This document shows positions 34,365-47,914 of a stretch of 64,000 nt of DNA, piece by piece. Within the stretch, counting starts at the first letter, position 1. Each line of letters opens with the position of its first letter. Made by a program: the position numbers and the translations under genes. This DNA comes from Apteryx mantelli (lineage: Eukaryota; Chordata; Aves; Apterygiformes; Apterygidae). The notes beneath the pieces are model-generated. The model saw only the letters and a program-made list of their open reading frames with translations, had not been told where the DNA came from and searched no databases. The stretch lies in contig NC_089978.1 in NCBI RefSeq assembly GCF_036417845.1, positions 143,028,288 to 143,092,287 of the forward strand, in the 5' to 3' direction.

Positions 34365-35800
34365 TGTAAGATCAGAAATGCATTTACAGATTCAAACCAA
34401 GGGTCCACTTAACCCAGCACTTTTTTTCCCCCAGTAGCTGTAAGTGGATGCTCAGAAAAGAGCAAGCACAGAGCAAACAGACATGACTTTCCATCTGGTA
34501 GTCCCTCAGCCTCCTGAAGGCGGGTCAGGTGCCAGGTCAGGCCATTTCCTGAGCTTAATGCAGTTTTTTTTTTAGTAACCTTCAATGGATTTCTCTTGTA
34601 AGTGTTTGTCTACTCTTCCCTAAAATACCCATAAATCTTGAACAGCTACAACATCCTTTGGCAAGCAGTTCTGTTTGTCTACTACCCATTGCATAAAGAA
34701 CTACCATATTTTATTTGTTTTGAACTTGGCTTAGCCAGCTTCATTTGATGGTCCTTAGTTCTTGTAAAAGAAGAGACAGTGAACAGCAGATGCCTGTCTG
34801 CCCTCTCCATGAAACTCAGGATTCTGCAGATCTCTGTCATCAGCCCTTTACATGACCCCTTCTCCAAGCTAAAAGAAACCTAGTCTACCATTCCTTCTGT
34901 GAAAACTACTCTATACCTTCATCATCCTTTTTGCCTTCTCTGAACATTTCTTCAGTTTTAACATATTCCTTTCTTCAGATTAAGAGATCAGAACTTGCAC
35001 AGTATTCAAATCATGGTTAAACAACAGATGCACGTAATGGCATAATGATGTTCTCTGTTTTGTTTAATATTGTTTGTCCAATATTTGATTTGGGTTTTTT
35101 TCTGGACTGTCACTGAGCAGTGAATGTTTTCATGAAACTAGAGATCATATCCTCAAGATCTTGCTCTTGAATGGTAACAGCTGGTTCAGAGCCTATAATT
35201 TTACATATGATTCTAGAGCTATTTTCACCATGTGTATCACTTCACATCTATCTACACTGAATTTCAACTGCCATTTTACTGTCAAGTCACTCAGTCTTAT
35301 AAGTTCTTTCTGCATTTTTTCAGTCCTCTCCTTTCTATCTTGAATAACCTAGTATCCTCCATAAACTTCTTCACCTCTCTGTTCATCTCCATTTCCAGGG
35401 TATGTTTGAGTATGCTGAATAGAACTGGTCCTAGCACAGACCTCTGCTGAACTCCACCAGTGACCACTGCCCATTGCAAGAATTAACTGTTTACTCTTGC
35501 CCTCTTTATGCTGTATTTTAGCCAACCACTTAGCTACGCAAGGACCTTCCCTTTTGTCCTATGGCTGATCAATTTCCTTAAAAGCTTTCCGTGAGGGACT
35601 TCATTAAATGCCTTTTTCGATATCTACATAGACTATATCACCTGGATCAACACTGTTCACAAAAGTGTTGATCCTGTGAAAGATCACCCAGAGGTTTGTA
35701 AGGCAGCACTTTCCTTTATAGAAGCCCTATTGAGTAGATCATATTAAGCTGGGTTTCCACTATTTTCAATCTTTATAATGAATTTGTAACAGAACTCTGC
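34365..35800 (-). mobile_element. Old CR1 with reverse-transcriptase remnant and 3' UTR
   Basis: This is a minus-oriented element of about 1.4 kb. On the minus strand an open stretch at 35479-35297 contains RSVLGPVLF, the GVPQGSVLGPVLF block of CR1 reverse transcriptase. Upstream, around 35640-35580, a degraded counterpart of the KAFDKVPHGKL block (PSRK remains) is broken by stops. The 3' UTR follows to about 34365 and ends with sequence matching the copies at 17843 and 43147 (GGGTCCACTTAACCCAGCAC). Many stops and frameshifts make it inactive. A 10-bp inverted repeat sits at about 35645-35673. A MIR-like relic abuts it at 35803. Confidence 0.8.
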
Positions 35801-35802
35801 AT

Positions 35803-35975
35803 GGAACTCAAAGCACATTATAAACATTAATGAAGTAATATTTTCAAACCCCACCAGGTAACGTTTTAAAAAATGTGGGGACAATAAGGCAAAGAAAGAA
35901 AGGTAGTGACTTCATGAGAGTCAGACGATGTGCATCCTTGTCATAGCTCTGCTGGCCCAAGTTATAAACGAAGGG
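35803..35975 (-). repeat. MIR-like SINE relic, antisense
   Basis: ACTCAAAGCACATTATAAACATTAATGAA near 35808 is followed by a degraded middle. A GGGGACAATAAGGCAAAG and GTAGTGACTT part follows near 35877-35915, with ATAGCTCTGCTGG at about 35944. Block order matches the complement of the relic at 23585. Confidence 0.55.
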
Positions 35976-38900
35976 ATTATTACCTTATTATCCCGCTAAA
36001 ATGTTGGGGAAAGAATTATCGTTCAGAAAATCGGAAATTTCTTCCTCCTATTTTGGCACTTTGGAGGGATACAAATTGACTTATGGTCTGCACTAGCTGT
36101 AAATTGGCACTGTCATGTGCCAACATAGCTGAGCTCTGCTAGTAGCTCACCAAAGCTACACCTAATCCTCCTCATCTATTTTCTGGCTACTTTATCTGGA
36201 AGGTGAGAAAATGAGTATGTTACACCTTTTACTTTTGCATGTCAGATCTCAAAGTTGAGACAGAAGTAAAATCGTTTTACTGCCCTTGACATTTTTGCAT
36301 AGGTGTGCAGTTCAATTGTCATCTTCCATTCAGGTACGAGAAAACATGGAAGAGATCTGCTTATTCAATGAGTGAGCTTCTCAAAGCAGAACCTGCTGTT
36401 GTGTGCCTCTGAAACCCACATAAACTGCTAAACAGAAGACAATAAAGTCTTCCAGGGTGGAGAAATGGCTGTACCAATCTCCACTCTGTACTAGGGGTTT
36501 TGTTATAGCTTTAGCAATGGACATATTGATGCTATTTATACAGTCTTTAAGCAGCTAAAATATTTGATTCCTTTATTATGCAAAAACGGCAGCTAATGTA
36601 ACTATTCTGGTTTATATCAATGATAAATTAGTATCCCAGTATGGTACCCTCCCTGTGGGAAGATTGCTCTTTTTTACTTTCATCGGAACGTACCATGCTG
36701 TGAGCCAAAATCACAAGTTTTATAAAATTTTTGAAGTCAGATGACTCATTCTGATTTTTTTTTTTTAATTCATGAGAAGGGAAAGAAATAAACAATTAGT
36801 TGTGAAAACCCAGAAGCCTGAAAGCTAAAGCTGACTAGGAAGCAAGCTTCTATATTTATTATTTGAACCCCTTAGCCAAAGGAAAGGTTAGTTAAAATCC
36901 ATAGGAAAATCCTCAAAAAAAAAAATTCAGCATTGAAGTGTAAATCTTCCTTTCTCTGATGGCATTTGATTTAAAAATAACTGTGTTAGCTAAATTTACT
37001 TTTTAAAAGTGATGCCCACAACCAGTGCTCCCTCTATACTATCCTCTACCCTCTTTATGCCAGATTGGCTCATAATCACTATAAAACACAATTTAAACAG
37101 GAATATTTTCCTTTACCAAAATCTGGAGGAAGACTAACCTCCCAGGCCCATCCATTAAAACTCCCTATATTGTAAAGTTAGAGTTAGACAGAAAAAATTT
37201 TGTCCCCCTCATGGCATTCCCAGTGTAGTGGTTGCATTTATAATTGGTATTTATATTAAGGGCTACATTTGTAAAGATATTTGTAAAGGAATTTAATTCT
37301 CTCTGAATTCAACAAGAATTAGCACCTAAATATACTTAAAACTCCACCCTGTAGGCCAAAATGGGAAACAGAATTCTATTGTTAGATGCCAAACAACAAC
37401 CACACATGTGCCAAAAAATTCCTGATCCAAATTTAGGACAAAAATCCATAGTGAGATGAACATGCAAAGGACAAGAACAGGCTAACAGAAAGATGGCTGT
37501 ATTTGCATAAATTAGTTGTCTTGTTTATCACAATAGCTCAGCTGCTTAGCACCTTTCTAATGAGTATTTTTAGCTTTTTTTCTTTAATCCATAGTAAGTC
37601 ATTCAACAAAAGTGAATTCAAGAGGTGAACAAAGACAACTAGTGCTAGCAGAGCCACAGATTAGTGTCCTGGGTGTGGGCAGCAGTTTTACATTTACAGA
37701 GCAACTGATTTCAGTTTATTCTGTCTTAAGGAAGTCTAGTTCATTACATATCTTTTTCAAAAAATGCACTGCTACAAAAGACAAGGAGTAAAGAATGTGA
37801 GCTTCTGAAGATGTGTTGTTCACATCTGTTGGTAATAGCCAGAGTCTGGTCAGAACTGAAGTGTGGTAACCATATGGTACACTTCACAAACACTCTGAAA
37901 ATACTGCTGTGAAAACTACTTAAGACAGCAGGAAGCATGTTGCAATTACAGCATTCTTACCATATGCTTCATCAGCATGGAAGAAAGAGGTAGCTATGGC
38001 AACAAGATGAAAATCAGAGTATTTTAGGGGAAATTCTGAGGGTCTTTGGCAATAGAAGCTGTGCATGTGAGTGAAGAACTTTGTGCTCTTTGTTAGTTGT
38101 AGCAGTAATAGCTGCTACAATTAAACACAATTGCATCAAAAAAGTGGGCTTTTTGTAAAACTTACAATATACTGTTACCATTGTGAATAAATTACGGGTT
38201 TGATTTGTTTGCAAAGCATCTCAGACAAAAACCACCTTTAGCAGAAATTCTTTTTTTTCTTTTTTTGTCTATAATAGCAGCAAAACTCAGCATCCATTCA
38301 ACTTCATTCAAAGAATTCAAATAGCAAGGCCAGTGTCTGTTCCCCACCCAATCTGCTGTAAAGCAAGTAGACATGCAGCATCCCTTAGCTTTTCGTATCC
38401 ACTATAAGTACTGGGTGGTGGGAAAGAAAGGACATCTTATGCTTTTAATGACCCTGCATGAGCACAAAGCCTAAGCTGCAGTTCCGCTCCTATAGTTACA
38501 CTTATAGCTAGACTAATCTGTCAGTAACGCTTAGCTGTCCTGATAAGGGAGGCTCATCTCCAATGTAAGTTTGAAATATAATTTACTTGCCTCTTCAGTG
38601 CGCCATGTAACATGAGACACAAGAATTTTCCAAAACAGACGAATCTTCTCAAAAGTGAAGAATCCCATTGGAAATCCCTCCTTTCTCTAGCCAAACACTG
38701 TAACTCCAAGTACAAATAGTGCACCTCAGCATCACTAAAGACTATTCTTTAGACAATAGAAAACTCAGCTATAAAAGCCTAACCCACGTGTAAATGATAG
38801 GTGTCTCACTAAATAATGACACACACTTTCCACCTTGAACTGCTGCTTACCTCTGTACACTTAGGTTGTGTTACATCTTACAGAGCGACTGAAAGCAGAC

Positions 38901-39270
38901 AATGTATCAGACTGGTGTATTCAGCCCACTGGCAAATTCGCAAAACAAATTTTACCTCGGCACGTTACAATTTCCTGCTTGCAGCTTATCCTTGCTCCAT
39001 GTTACTCCAACTGCTCTACTGCAATTTCCTTTTGCATTTAACCTTCCTGCTTGGTATCTAGTTGAGCTGGTAAAATCTTTGTAGAAAAAAGATATTCTAG
39101 GGCAAACATGAAAAGCTAAAAATAGAAATGGAGACAAAAAAGGTTAGATTGTCTAAAGTACTGTTTAAAATCTAAATTAAATTGCTCTTTTGTTTTCCTA
39201 GTGTGGTCACACTTTTGTCTCTGTACATTCCCCAATTAATTTTGAAGCCTGGCTCAAATTTCACAGAGAA

Positions 39271-39324
39271 ATAAATGTCCAAAAGATTAAACTGTAAATT
39301 ATAATAAATGTCCAAAAGATTAAA
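39271..39324 (+). repeat. Short direct duplication
   Basis: A 21-bp word beginning ATAAATGTCCAAAAG occurs at 39271-39291 and again at 39304-39324. A second small duplication (ATACAAATTTCTCAC) lies at about 39471-39502. Both look like replication slippage. Confidence 0.9.
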
Positions 39325-39436
39325 TTCCAGTAAGGTTTGTGACAACAGGTGTTTGGACAGAGAAAGACCTTATCTGACCCCAGTTTAGTACTTAATTAGA
39401 TGTCAGAGAATTCTTACATGAGAGGTAGCAGATGGG

Positions 39437-39442
<6 letters not shown>

Positions 39443-39469
<27 letters not shown>
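39443..39469. repeat. (GA)n microsatellite
   Basis: An uninterrupted GA run of about 13 units. Confidence 0.95.
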
Positions 39470-42400
39470 AAATACAAATTTCTCACATACAAATTTCTCA
39501 CCCTTGGGCAAAGCTAAATTGGGAGCTAGAACTTCTTAGACTCCACAGTTGAGACAAATATATGCGAAACTAGCATCATTAGTTCTCTTATTTTGTACAT
39601 AATTTTACAAAAAATGTTAGTGATCAAGTTAGTAAACAGCACAGCAAGCTGCAAAATGATCATATACAGAGTTGCCACCAAGATTCTCAGAAACAGAAAA
39701 TGTAATCCAGACATATTGCATCATTTTAGTTTTTTACCAGGCAGACTGAATTTCACCTGGATGTTTAGTTAATTCTGGCAACTCTAGTGATAAAGAGATT
39801 TTGCATCATGTTGAAGGAAAACTTATTACTTCCTAAACACTGGGAATGGGTCTATGAACTAGATAGGGACATAAGCAAATACGCTTTATTGTATGTAATA
39901 AGACTAACATATTGCTTATTAGTAGAACTACTAAAAATAAGCAACAAGATCTTGGATTCTATCATGAAGTCAGAATAAGCCAGGTCATTTGGAAAGATGG
40001 AATTTTCTTTCACAATTAACCATGACATGTCTCGTAGCTTCTATACAACTCCATGGCTGCCTCAAACTGTGACAGTGAAATACTTTCCATATTCTTGCTA
40101 AGGAGGGAATCCACTGAGTCTTAGACTTGCTTTTCATATTCCACAAAAAGCCTGCAATGTGTTATCTGAACTGGGAGAGAGCACTGTCTCACAGCAGCAG
40201 AGGATGAAGAACCACCTTCCCTGTCTCCCAAACAATGGTACCTCTCCTTCCCTGTTCCCCAGGACTGCTTCACTTCCAGTCTATTGGTACTATTTATGCT
40301 GCTGGAAGTGCTTTTTCCTATTTAAATGACAGAAAAGTATTTGTTCTGCTTGCCCTGCCACTACCAAAATTGTACAATTTGTGAGTCTTCAGAAAATTTC
40401 CACTTCATATATATATGTTCCTCAGGGTGGATTCATTATGGAGATGGAATGATTAACTCTGTCCACAAAAACACCACTGAATAAATTTTGAAGTTTTGAA
40501 ACCCTAAGCTCTCTTCCCAGAAGAGATTAAAACTTCCAGGTTTTGCATAGAATTTTAGTCCATCAGTTTTTTGTTCTCACTGGATAGCTGTTATTTTTGT
40601 TACAGTATTAATTTTACAGTATTAATATAACCATTTTTTCCCTTTTCTTTTTTCCTTCATTTTGCTCCAGGTTTTTTCTCCTCCTCTTCTCTTCTTTTAC
40701 CTTTTTTCCTTCATCTTTCTCCTTCCTAGACCTTTTGATACTTTAGTAACATAGAACAAATGAAGGCAATGGCAAACCAACTTATGGAAACTAACATTCT
40801 GTCTTTTCTTGCATATTATTTCAGAAATAGCTTATGATGTCTTACTTTTCTTGATAATTATCCAGTCATCCAAATGGTCTGGAGGTCATGCTTTAAACAG
40901 TATTGTTTTTAGCTGACATACAGTTGTTCCTTCTTTCTTCCAGTGAATGTCACAATGATATTTAGATGAAAAGATGTTTAGATAATGTAAATTTTCTAAC
41001 TGAAAAAAATCTATTTCATAGGGAATGATATATGCACCATTTCTTTTGTTTTGAGATTTCTCTTTTATCACAGTCAACTCTTTTCTGCTCCAATCTTCCA
41101 CTTCCTTTCTTCATTTTCTTCTCATAATTTTTCCTGGGCACTAGGTAAATATTGAGACAAGCCACTCCGCAATATCAAAACTAACACAGTTCCTTATGGG
41201 TTTTATCTTGTCATTAATTGAAGCAGATGTTTAAAAAGATACAAACACTAGTTGAAGTGCTTTTTGTGGCTAAAAAAATTAAAGGGAAAGAAATTAAAGA
41301 AATTAAATTCTCCCATGTATTTTTTTGGTGATGAATACAGCTGCAGACTTTTCCTCAACTAGACCTCTAGAAGAGTCCCTCTCCATTACCTGTATTCAGA
41401 CTATGGGAACGTATCACTGAGACCTTTCCCTGTCTGTCAAAAGTGATCGAAACTGGCTAAGGAATATAAACTTACTAGGGAAGCCATCCAGATAAAATGA
41501 TGGCACAAATTAGTCATATATACTTTTCCCTGCCATAAGGAAATCTATAAATTCCTTTCCTGAATCTTCTTATTCTAACTTGCTGACTCTTTGCATGGCT
41601 AGAATATCATATGGTCTATTTGGTTGCACCTGCCACTTAGGGGGAGTAAGGCCTTCCTCTTATTCTTAGCCCTTATGCTCTAATCCCAACTACAGACACA
41701 CTGAGTACAGTATCTATTTGCCTCCTCTCCCCTGACAAATAATAGGGAGACAGATTGAAGGGTGAAAAATAAAGAGCCATACTAACTTTTCCTCACTGAA
41801 AACTTACAAAGTTTTTTTTTACTCTGACATGCTGATATCTTCACAAAGATAGTTCTGAATGCTACTGTAAACAGAATTCTTCAGCTAAGCACCAACACAT
41901 GTATATAATTTCCTTTTTTTAGAGGCAAGAAAGGAAATCCTCATGCGAATGACTTCCATTCCAAGTACAGAAGGATAGTTCCATGCCAATAATGGTACTA
42001 TATGATTTTATAATAAATTATTAATGTTTATGTGAAAACATAGAAGCTAAAACTGAAAATTCATGTTGAGGGTCAAACAAAGTGTCACAAGAATACCCTG
42101 TTCATTCATAAGAGACAGTATTCTCAACTGAAGAGTTTCATTCCTCATTTGTTCTCTGCAAAATGTTTATGAAGTCTCATTCTGTATATTTACACTCAGT
42201 ACCATCATCTCTTTTGACAGAATTACAAGCACTTATCAGAAAATAGAGGACACCAAGCACCAACTGAGATCCCACTATTGACTTTAACAAGTGTTGGATC
42301 AGGTCACCAACCACTTTGGTCTAAGATTCATGATGTCTGTTCAATGTATCACTACTTTAGGATTCCAAAAGAGAAAGAAAAAAAAAAGAAAGTTTAATTG

Positions 42401-43146
42401 GTCAATAAACTGATATATTGATACTGCATCATATTATTACACATATTATACATATCTTTTCTCTAGATATTCAGAAAATACAACTCACATTTAGAAACAC
42501 AACTATATTTTCCATGGAGAGTAAGAATAGAAAAACTTCTGTGATAGGTAGTTTGTTCACAACTTCTTCAGTGTCTGAAACATCATCATTCAAATCTCTT
42601 TCTTTTGCACATAGTACTGATTCAGATCACAGTATGATGGTAACATGAAGCAAAAATGATCAGAATTTGATTATTCTCTGCATCAAGGACCTCACATTTT
42701 AACATATTAAAACTATTAACATGGCTCCATTCTAAAGATAAATAAGAGTTTCTAGACACAACAACAGCATTTTGTTTGCATAAATGCTTTTTACTGAATC
42801 TGAACAGCATTTGAAAACCATATATTCTTTGTTTAATGTTACTTGCCAAGAATGAGAAAACCATTTGGGCTACAAGCTTAGTTACATCATTACTTAAGAA
42901 TGAAATGATTTTCCCATCTACTTAAAAAAACCTGGATGCTATATAATGTTTGAAAAAGGTAATCTTCATTGTCTGTTTCAGCATGTACATTTTATTTTTA
43001 ATAACTTACATTTCCTAATGGACACTTTTGGAGAGATCAGACAGATTCATATAGAAGAAAGTGTTCATAATTCTTTTTTTCCTCTGTGCACAGCAGAAGA
43101 AAAAAGAAACAAGCTTTCCAAAATTGCTAGTTACAGGAAAAGATAA

Positions 43147-43245
43147 AAACATATGCACTATATACTGGATCAGACCAGTGGTCCATGTACAGCAAGATCC
43201 TGCCTTTGACAGTAACTTATATTATCTGTTTCAGGGGAAAGTATG
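43147..43245 (-). mobile_element. Old CR1 3' tip
   Basis: ACTGGATCAGACCAGTGGTCCATG (about 43164-43187), then a degraded match with ATCCTGCCTTTGACAGT, corresponds to the complement of the same ancient CR1 3' terminus seen at 17843 and 34365. Confidence 0.6.
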
Positions 43246-46200
43246 AGAAAGACATGATAGACACCTTTGAAAGAAGCTGCCCATAGTTGTATTATCTTTC
43301 TACCATTGAACTATTAGCTCCTGAGCCAGCAAAGCATTTAAGTGCATACCAGCTTTAAGCATGAATAGTTCCATTGCTTTGAATTAGAACATGCCCGGTT
43401 TCATGTGCTTTAGTGATTGCCAGATTGTGGTCTTAATTGGCTTAAACCCTGAAACATGACTGTTTACATAATTTTCACACCATACACAAAGTAGTACCAC
43501 AGATTCTCTTTAATCATATAAGCAAATTATTTTATCTTATTAAACTGTCTCAATGATTCTTTGTATTTCCTCAGGTTATGTGCTGCTTTAACATATTTCC
43601 TTCTGCTATTTTTAAGTGCTTTGCCTTCCAGTTTCATTAATTATCTTTGGTCTTATATTATCTGAGAATAAATAAGGTGGCCCATTCACTTTCTCTATAT
43701 TCTCAGCTATATTATCTGTGGAAAGTTTGAGTTTACCAGAGGCACCAGAGCTAATCCAAAGCAGGGCTAATTTAGACTGGACTCAGCTGCAATGCTGCAT
43801 GAATGTGACTACTCTACTTTCAAGCCCAGGTGTATTTCAGAAACAGTAGCTGTTATCACATTGCATAGAGGGCAAGCAAGCAAGATCTTGCAAAGCTTAA
43901 GTAGATGTCCACACAGAACTATAGAACTGAAACAACTGAGTAACATGCGACCTGTGATGGCCTGATGTGTGCGTGTGTTTATTTATTAAGATATCCTAGT
44001 CATCAGCTGCCTGATACAACTTGAAATGCATTGTACCTATCAATTTATCTCCTGTATTTTTGCATCCTTCTAAGGTGACATAAAATCTTTTATATATTTA
44101 TCTTGTTCTCTTCAGTTCTTCTGGTTTAGCTGTCTTTATAATTTGATGCAATTATTAATTCTTATGTTTTGACAGTAGTGTTGTGAAATAGTTACTCTTT
44201 TCAAATTTCAAGGGAGCACAAAGTAGGAGTAGGCCTGTCTTCATATTTATTTACATTATTCTCTATTATTCTCATTTTGCAAACTTGAAATTAAAGTGGA
44301 GAAAGCTTACAGAATGTTCTTGTGGTCTGACAGGAAATCTGTGGCAGACCAAAGATATGTAATCACCATCTCTAGGGTTCTAAACTATTGCACAGACTAT
44401 TTTTTATAAAAGTTTTTTCTTTTTCCTTTCTCATCTCCAAAATCGCTCTCTATATATTTCTTCAGATTTTTTTTTTTAATAGTGGGTGGTCAGAACCAAG
44501 GATTATGTATTGGATCATATATTACTGAGTTATATAATGACATTTTAACTTCCTCGCTCTTTTTAATATGTTAACCTATTGTTTGTTTTGGGGCAGTGTC
44601 AAACAATGGGTAGAAACTTTCTCTACTTATATAGGCTCTTTTGTTTGAGTGGCTACAATTTCTAATCAATAGGTTTCATTGTTCCTTATAGGATGCATTG
44701 CCTTTCATTAGATTTATCTATTATCATTCTACTTATTGATGCTAGTAATAATGCATTCTATGTAGTTACTATTATATGTAAGCATTTCCTAATGTGTCTT
44801 ATATTTTCATTATTCAACCTAACCAGCAGAGATCTGGGCTGCAGAAGTATGGCGTTTATGCTATGTTCATAGCTCAATGTGACTTGCTTGGTTTTCTATG
44901 GCAATCAGACTTGCACAATCACATTGCCCAGATTGCCCGTCTCACTTCCGTGCTTTCTCTCCCCAATAACACATTGAGTCTTTTGCCAGTTTCAACCAAA
45001 ATAATGGAGGGCAAAGTTCTTAAATACAAATTCCTCTCCATTTTGCAAGTTTGGCTGGGAGAAGGAAGAAAAAAACAAAAGGTAATGAGCCCAATTAGGG
45101 AAAGGATGCAGCAGAAGCTCAACAGTTCTGTTTGATGTGGCCTGCAGCTAGCCAGTCAGCAAACTTTTAGCTCTGGACAAACCGCAGTCAGTGGCCAGGT
45201 GACACAGGAGAAAAATGGGAAATTCTATTGCAAAATTGATTTATCTTACGATAAGTTTAAATACCATTATTTCATTTATCAGTGAAGTCTATTCTGTAAC
45301 CATATCTTAGTATCTGAATAAATTAACTATTTCTAATAAGCTGATCTTTTGTATTGAAACAGAGCAATAAAACCACAGCATTGATGAAAGAGATTAAGGC
45401 TTTTTTTCCCCCTCCAAGTCTTTGATATTTTGAGCTATAGACTAGGTTTATTTAGCAGAAATGCAAAATATACTTTCTTTAGCATAAGTCACATTCCTGG
45501 AAGAGAAAAATCCGTACTATTTCTTTAATAACCTCTTGAGCCTTACTGATGTCTAATGCAGGCTTTTTTCTCCTCCAGTCTGATGCATTTCCCCATAAGC
45601 TGCGTTATTTCACAGTTCTGTAGCACATTTATAGAAAGACCAAATTTAAAACTAATGCTCCCCTCCAGATTTAATATGACAAAAATTTTTGTCCCCAGTG
45701 AGGATGTAAAACCCCTTGCTTCCTCAAGGTACACAAATCAAATACATCAAAACTAGACTTTTATCAGCAAGTTTTGGAAAAAAATTGCAAAACAGCAGAA
45801 TATTGCTGAGAGTTCCTCATTCTTCTATACTAAAATACTTAATTACTTGTTGTGTTCAGCTTATTCTAACATAGAATGCAACTTGAAATACATGCCCATT
45901 TGATAGCCTGTGATTCTTCCATCTTGTACACAAGCTGGATTTGGATACAGGCAGGCAGGCAGAAGCCAGATTTATTTACTCTCTCAAAAAAGCGTACAGA
46001 GTGTAAGAAATGTCTCCCGGGTATCCTTTTGTGTTAATTAAGCTTGAGCAGAACATGTAATTTCATGTTGGACTGGTGGGTATAAATAACTAAACCAAGA
46101 AGAATCAGCGGGTGTGGGACTAAACCATGATGCATTTGCAGAAAACCAGTGCATCAATGCACCTTGTAAACGATTCAGTCAGAATTACAGGGACAGACTT

Positions 46201-47127
46201 TTTTCAGAATGAAAGAGAAGTTACAGAAATTGTAGCTTTCCATTATCACTCGCAGGCTTGGTACATGCTTTTTCTCATGTTCTGGGAGAATGGTCATCTA
46301 GCTGTACATCATCTCACTTTCACATCATGGCTGCAGCCAACTCTGTCCACAATCATTACCCAAACATCAGTGAACTCTGCTCTGTTTTGTTCATATGTTA
46401 TCTCTTAGGAAGCTCAAAGTGCAAAAATTAGAAGTATTAAACATTGCTTTTTTATCTGATCGTGGGTTTTTTCTCCATCATTTGATCTGGACAATCTAAT
46501 CAAGAACATTCTACAAATATCTTTTCCCTTTAGTTTATATTAAAAAATTACTTAAAAGCAAAAGGGGACTATTAGTTTTGGAGCCTAACATAAGTATTTT
46601 TTTGCTGTGTTAACTGCAATTGTGCAATTTTTACTATGACATCTAGTGACTTGTTTATTTTCTATGGTTTCTTCTACAGACAAGATTTTTGACATTTCTT
46701 CTGTGAAGAATTCGGAGTGCTAATAAGCAGCCACAGGAATTAGATTTCTCAAGGTCAAAGTTCACTATAATTCTGCTAAGCAGCACTATTATTGAATTAC
46801 AGCATCCATGGCAAGAGTAATTCTAGTAATAATGTCCTCCTTTCCTAAGCAGTAAATATCTTAGGCAAATACTTACTCTCTACACATCAGTAAAGTAACT
46901 AATGCATGTTTCTAGAACTGGAACAAATATTTATTCACATGGCATTCACTTTTCATGACTAGTCTCTTGTATACATTTTAATCAGTTCCCCTGGCTAGTA
47001 GTTAGTCAAGAACCACGGCGTTAAACTGCAGTAAGATTCTTCTGAAGCTGACTACAAAAAAAAACCAGGTAGTACATAAAAATCATTAAGGTTTCTGCCT
47101 GTGCAGTGCAGTCCCATCCAATAATTC

Positions 47128-47467
47128 TTGTAATAAATCTAGAAGAGAAGAGGACAGTGTCTTTGGAGAAATATTTAAAATCAACAAAAAAGTACTGTTA
47201 AATCCTAACAAACGATTCAAAGACTCACTTGAAGAACAGCCACAAAACATATGTCTGCAGCAATGGAAGCTTACAGAACAGTAGTGATAATGTAGCTAAT
47301 ATAAACATGGCTAATGAAGTTATTGTAACTAAAATCCAGAAACCTAAAACAGCCTTTAAGTGTTGAATAAATCCAATTTAGATAAAACTCTGCTTCCAAA
47401 AAACCAAAGATTGATTTTAAGTATTTCTCCAAAGACACTGTCCTCTTCTCTTCTAGATTTATCACAA
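47128..47467. repeat. 57-bp inverted duplication
   Basis: Arm 1 (47128-47184) and arm 2 (47411-47467) are reverse complements with 55 of 57 matches, separated by 226 bp of non-repeated sequence. Similarity ends abruptly at both sides. Each arm contains TCTAGAAGAGAAGAGGACAG. This is not a known terminal repeat to me, and the spacer has no open frame of note. Confidence 0.95.
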
Positions 47468-47914
47468 AAATTAAGCAACAAGGTAAAGAAAACTTTTTCA
47501 ATGATGCTTTCATACCTCCAACAGTCAATGTCAGAAGCAGTAGAGAAGAACAAACTCTGGCAAGCTACATGTAAAAATGAACAAAGATTTTTGTAGCAAA
47601 AGCATGAAAATTTGTAACAAATTAATTTCTGAATACCTCAGTAGTAGGCAACCTGAAAGAGAAGCCTGTAGGAGATTTATAAGAAATTTATAAGAGTAGT
47701 AGTCAGAAGAAATAAGGTGACTGCAAACAAATTTAAATGTTTTTTTGTGTGTGTGTTCACAATGGAAGAGAGTAGGGATGTTTCCACTTTAGAATCCTTT
47801 CTTATGTGGGACATACCAGAAGATGTCTTAAACCAATACATTGATTAAAGAGAGTACAGAACAGTGGACAGTAATGCTGTGAAGAAAGAAAGGTCTGCTT
47901 TGAAGGGAAAAAAC

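Noticed and set aside
35297-35479. Minus-strand frame with an RSVLGPVLF motif considered as a host gene
   Set aside because: This is the reverse-transcriptase motif of a decayed CR1, and the surrounding sequence matches CR1 on both sides.
44794-45135. 113-codon + strand frame
   Set aside because: No recognised domain, no splice signals or promoter, codon composition like background, and an overlapping open frame on the other strand.
46127-46408. 93-codon + strand frame starting ATGATG
   Set aside because: Length is within chance for 64 kb of AT-rich DNA, and no homology is recognised.
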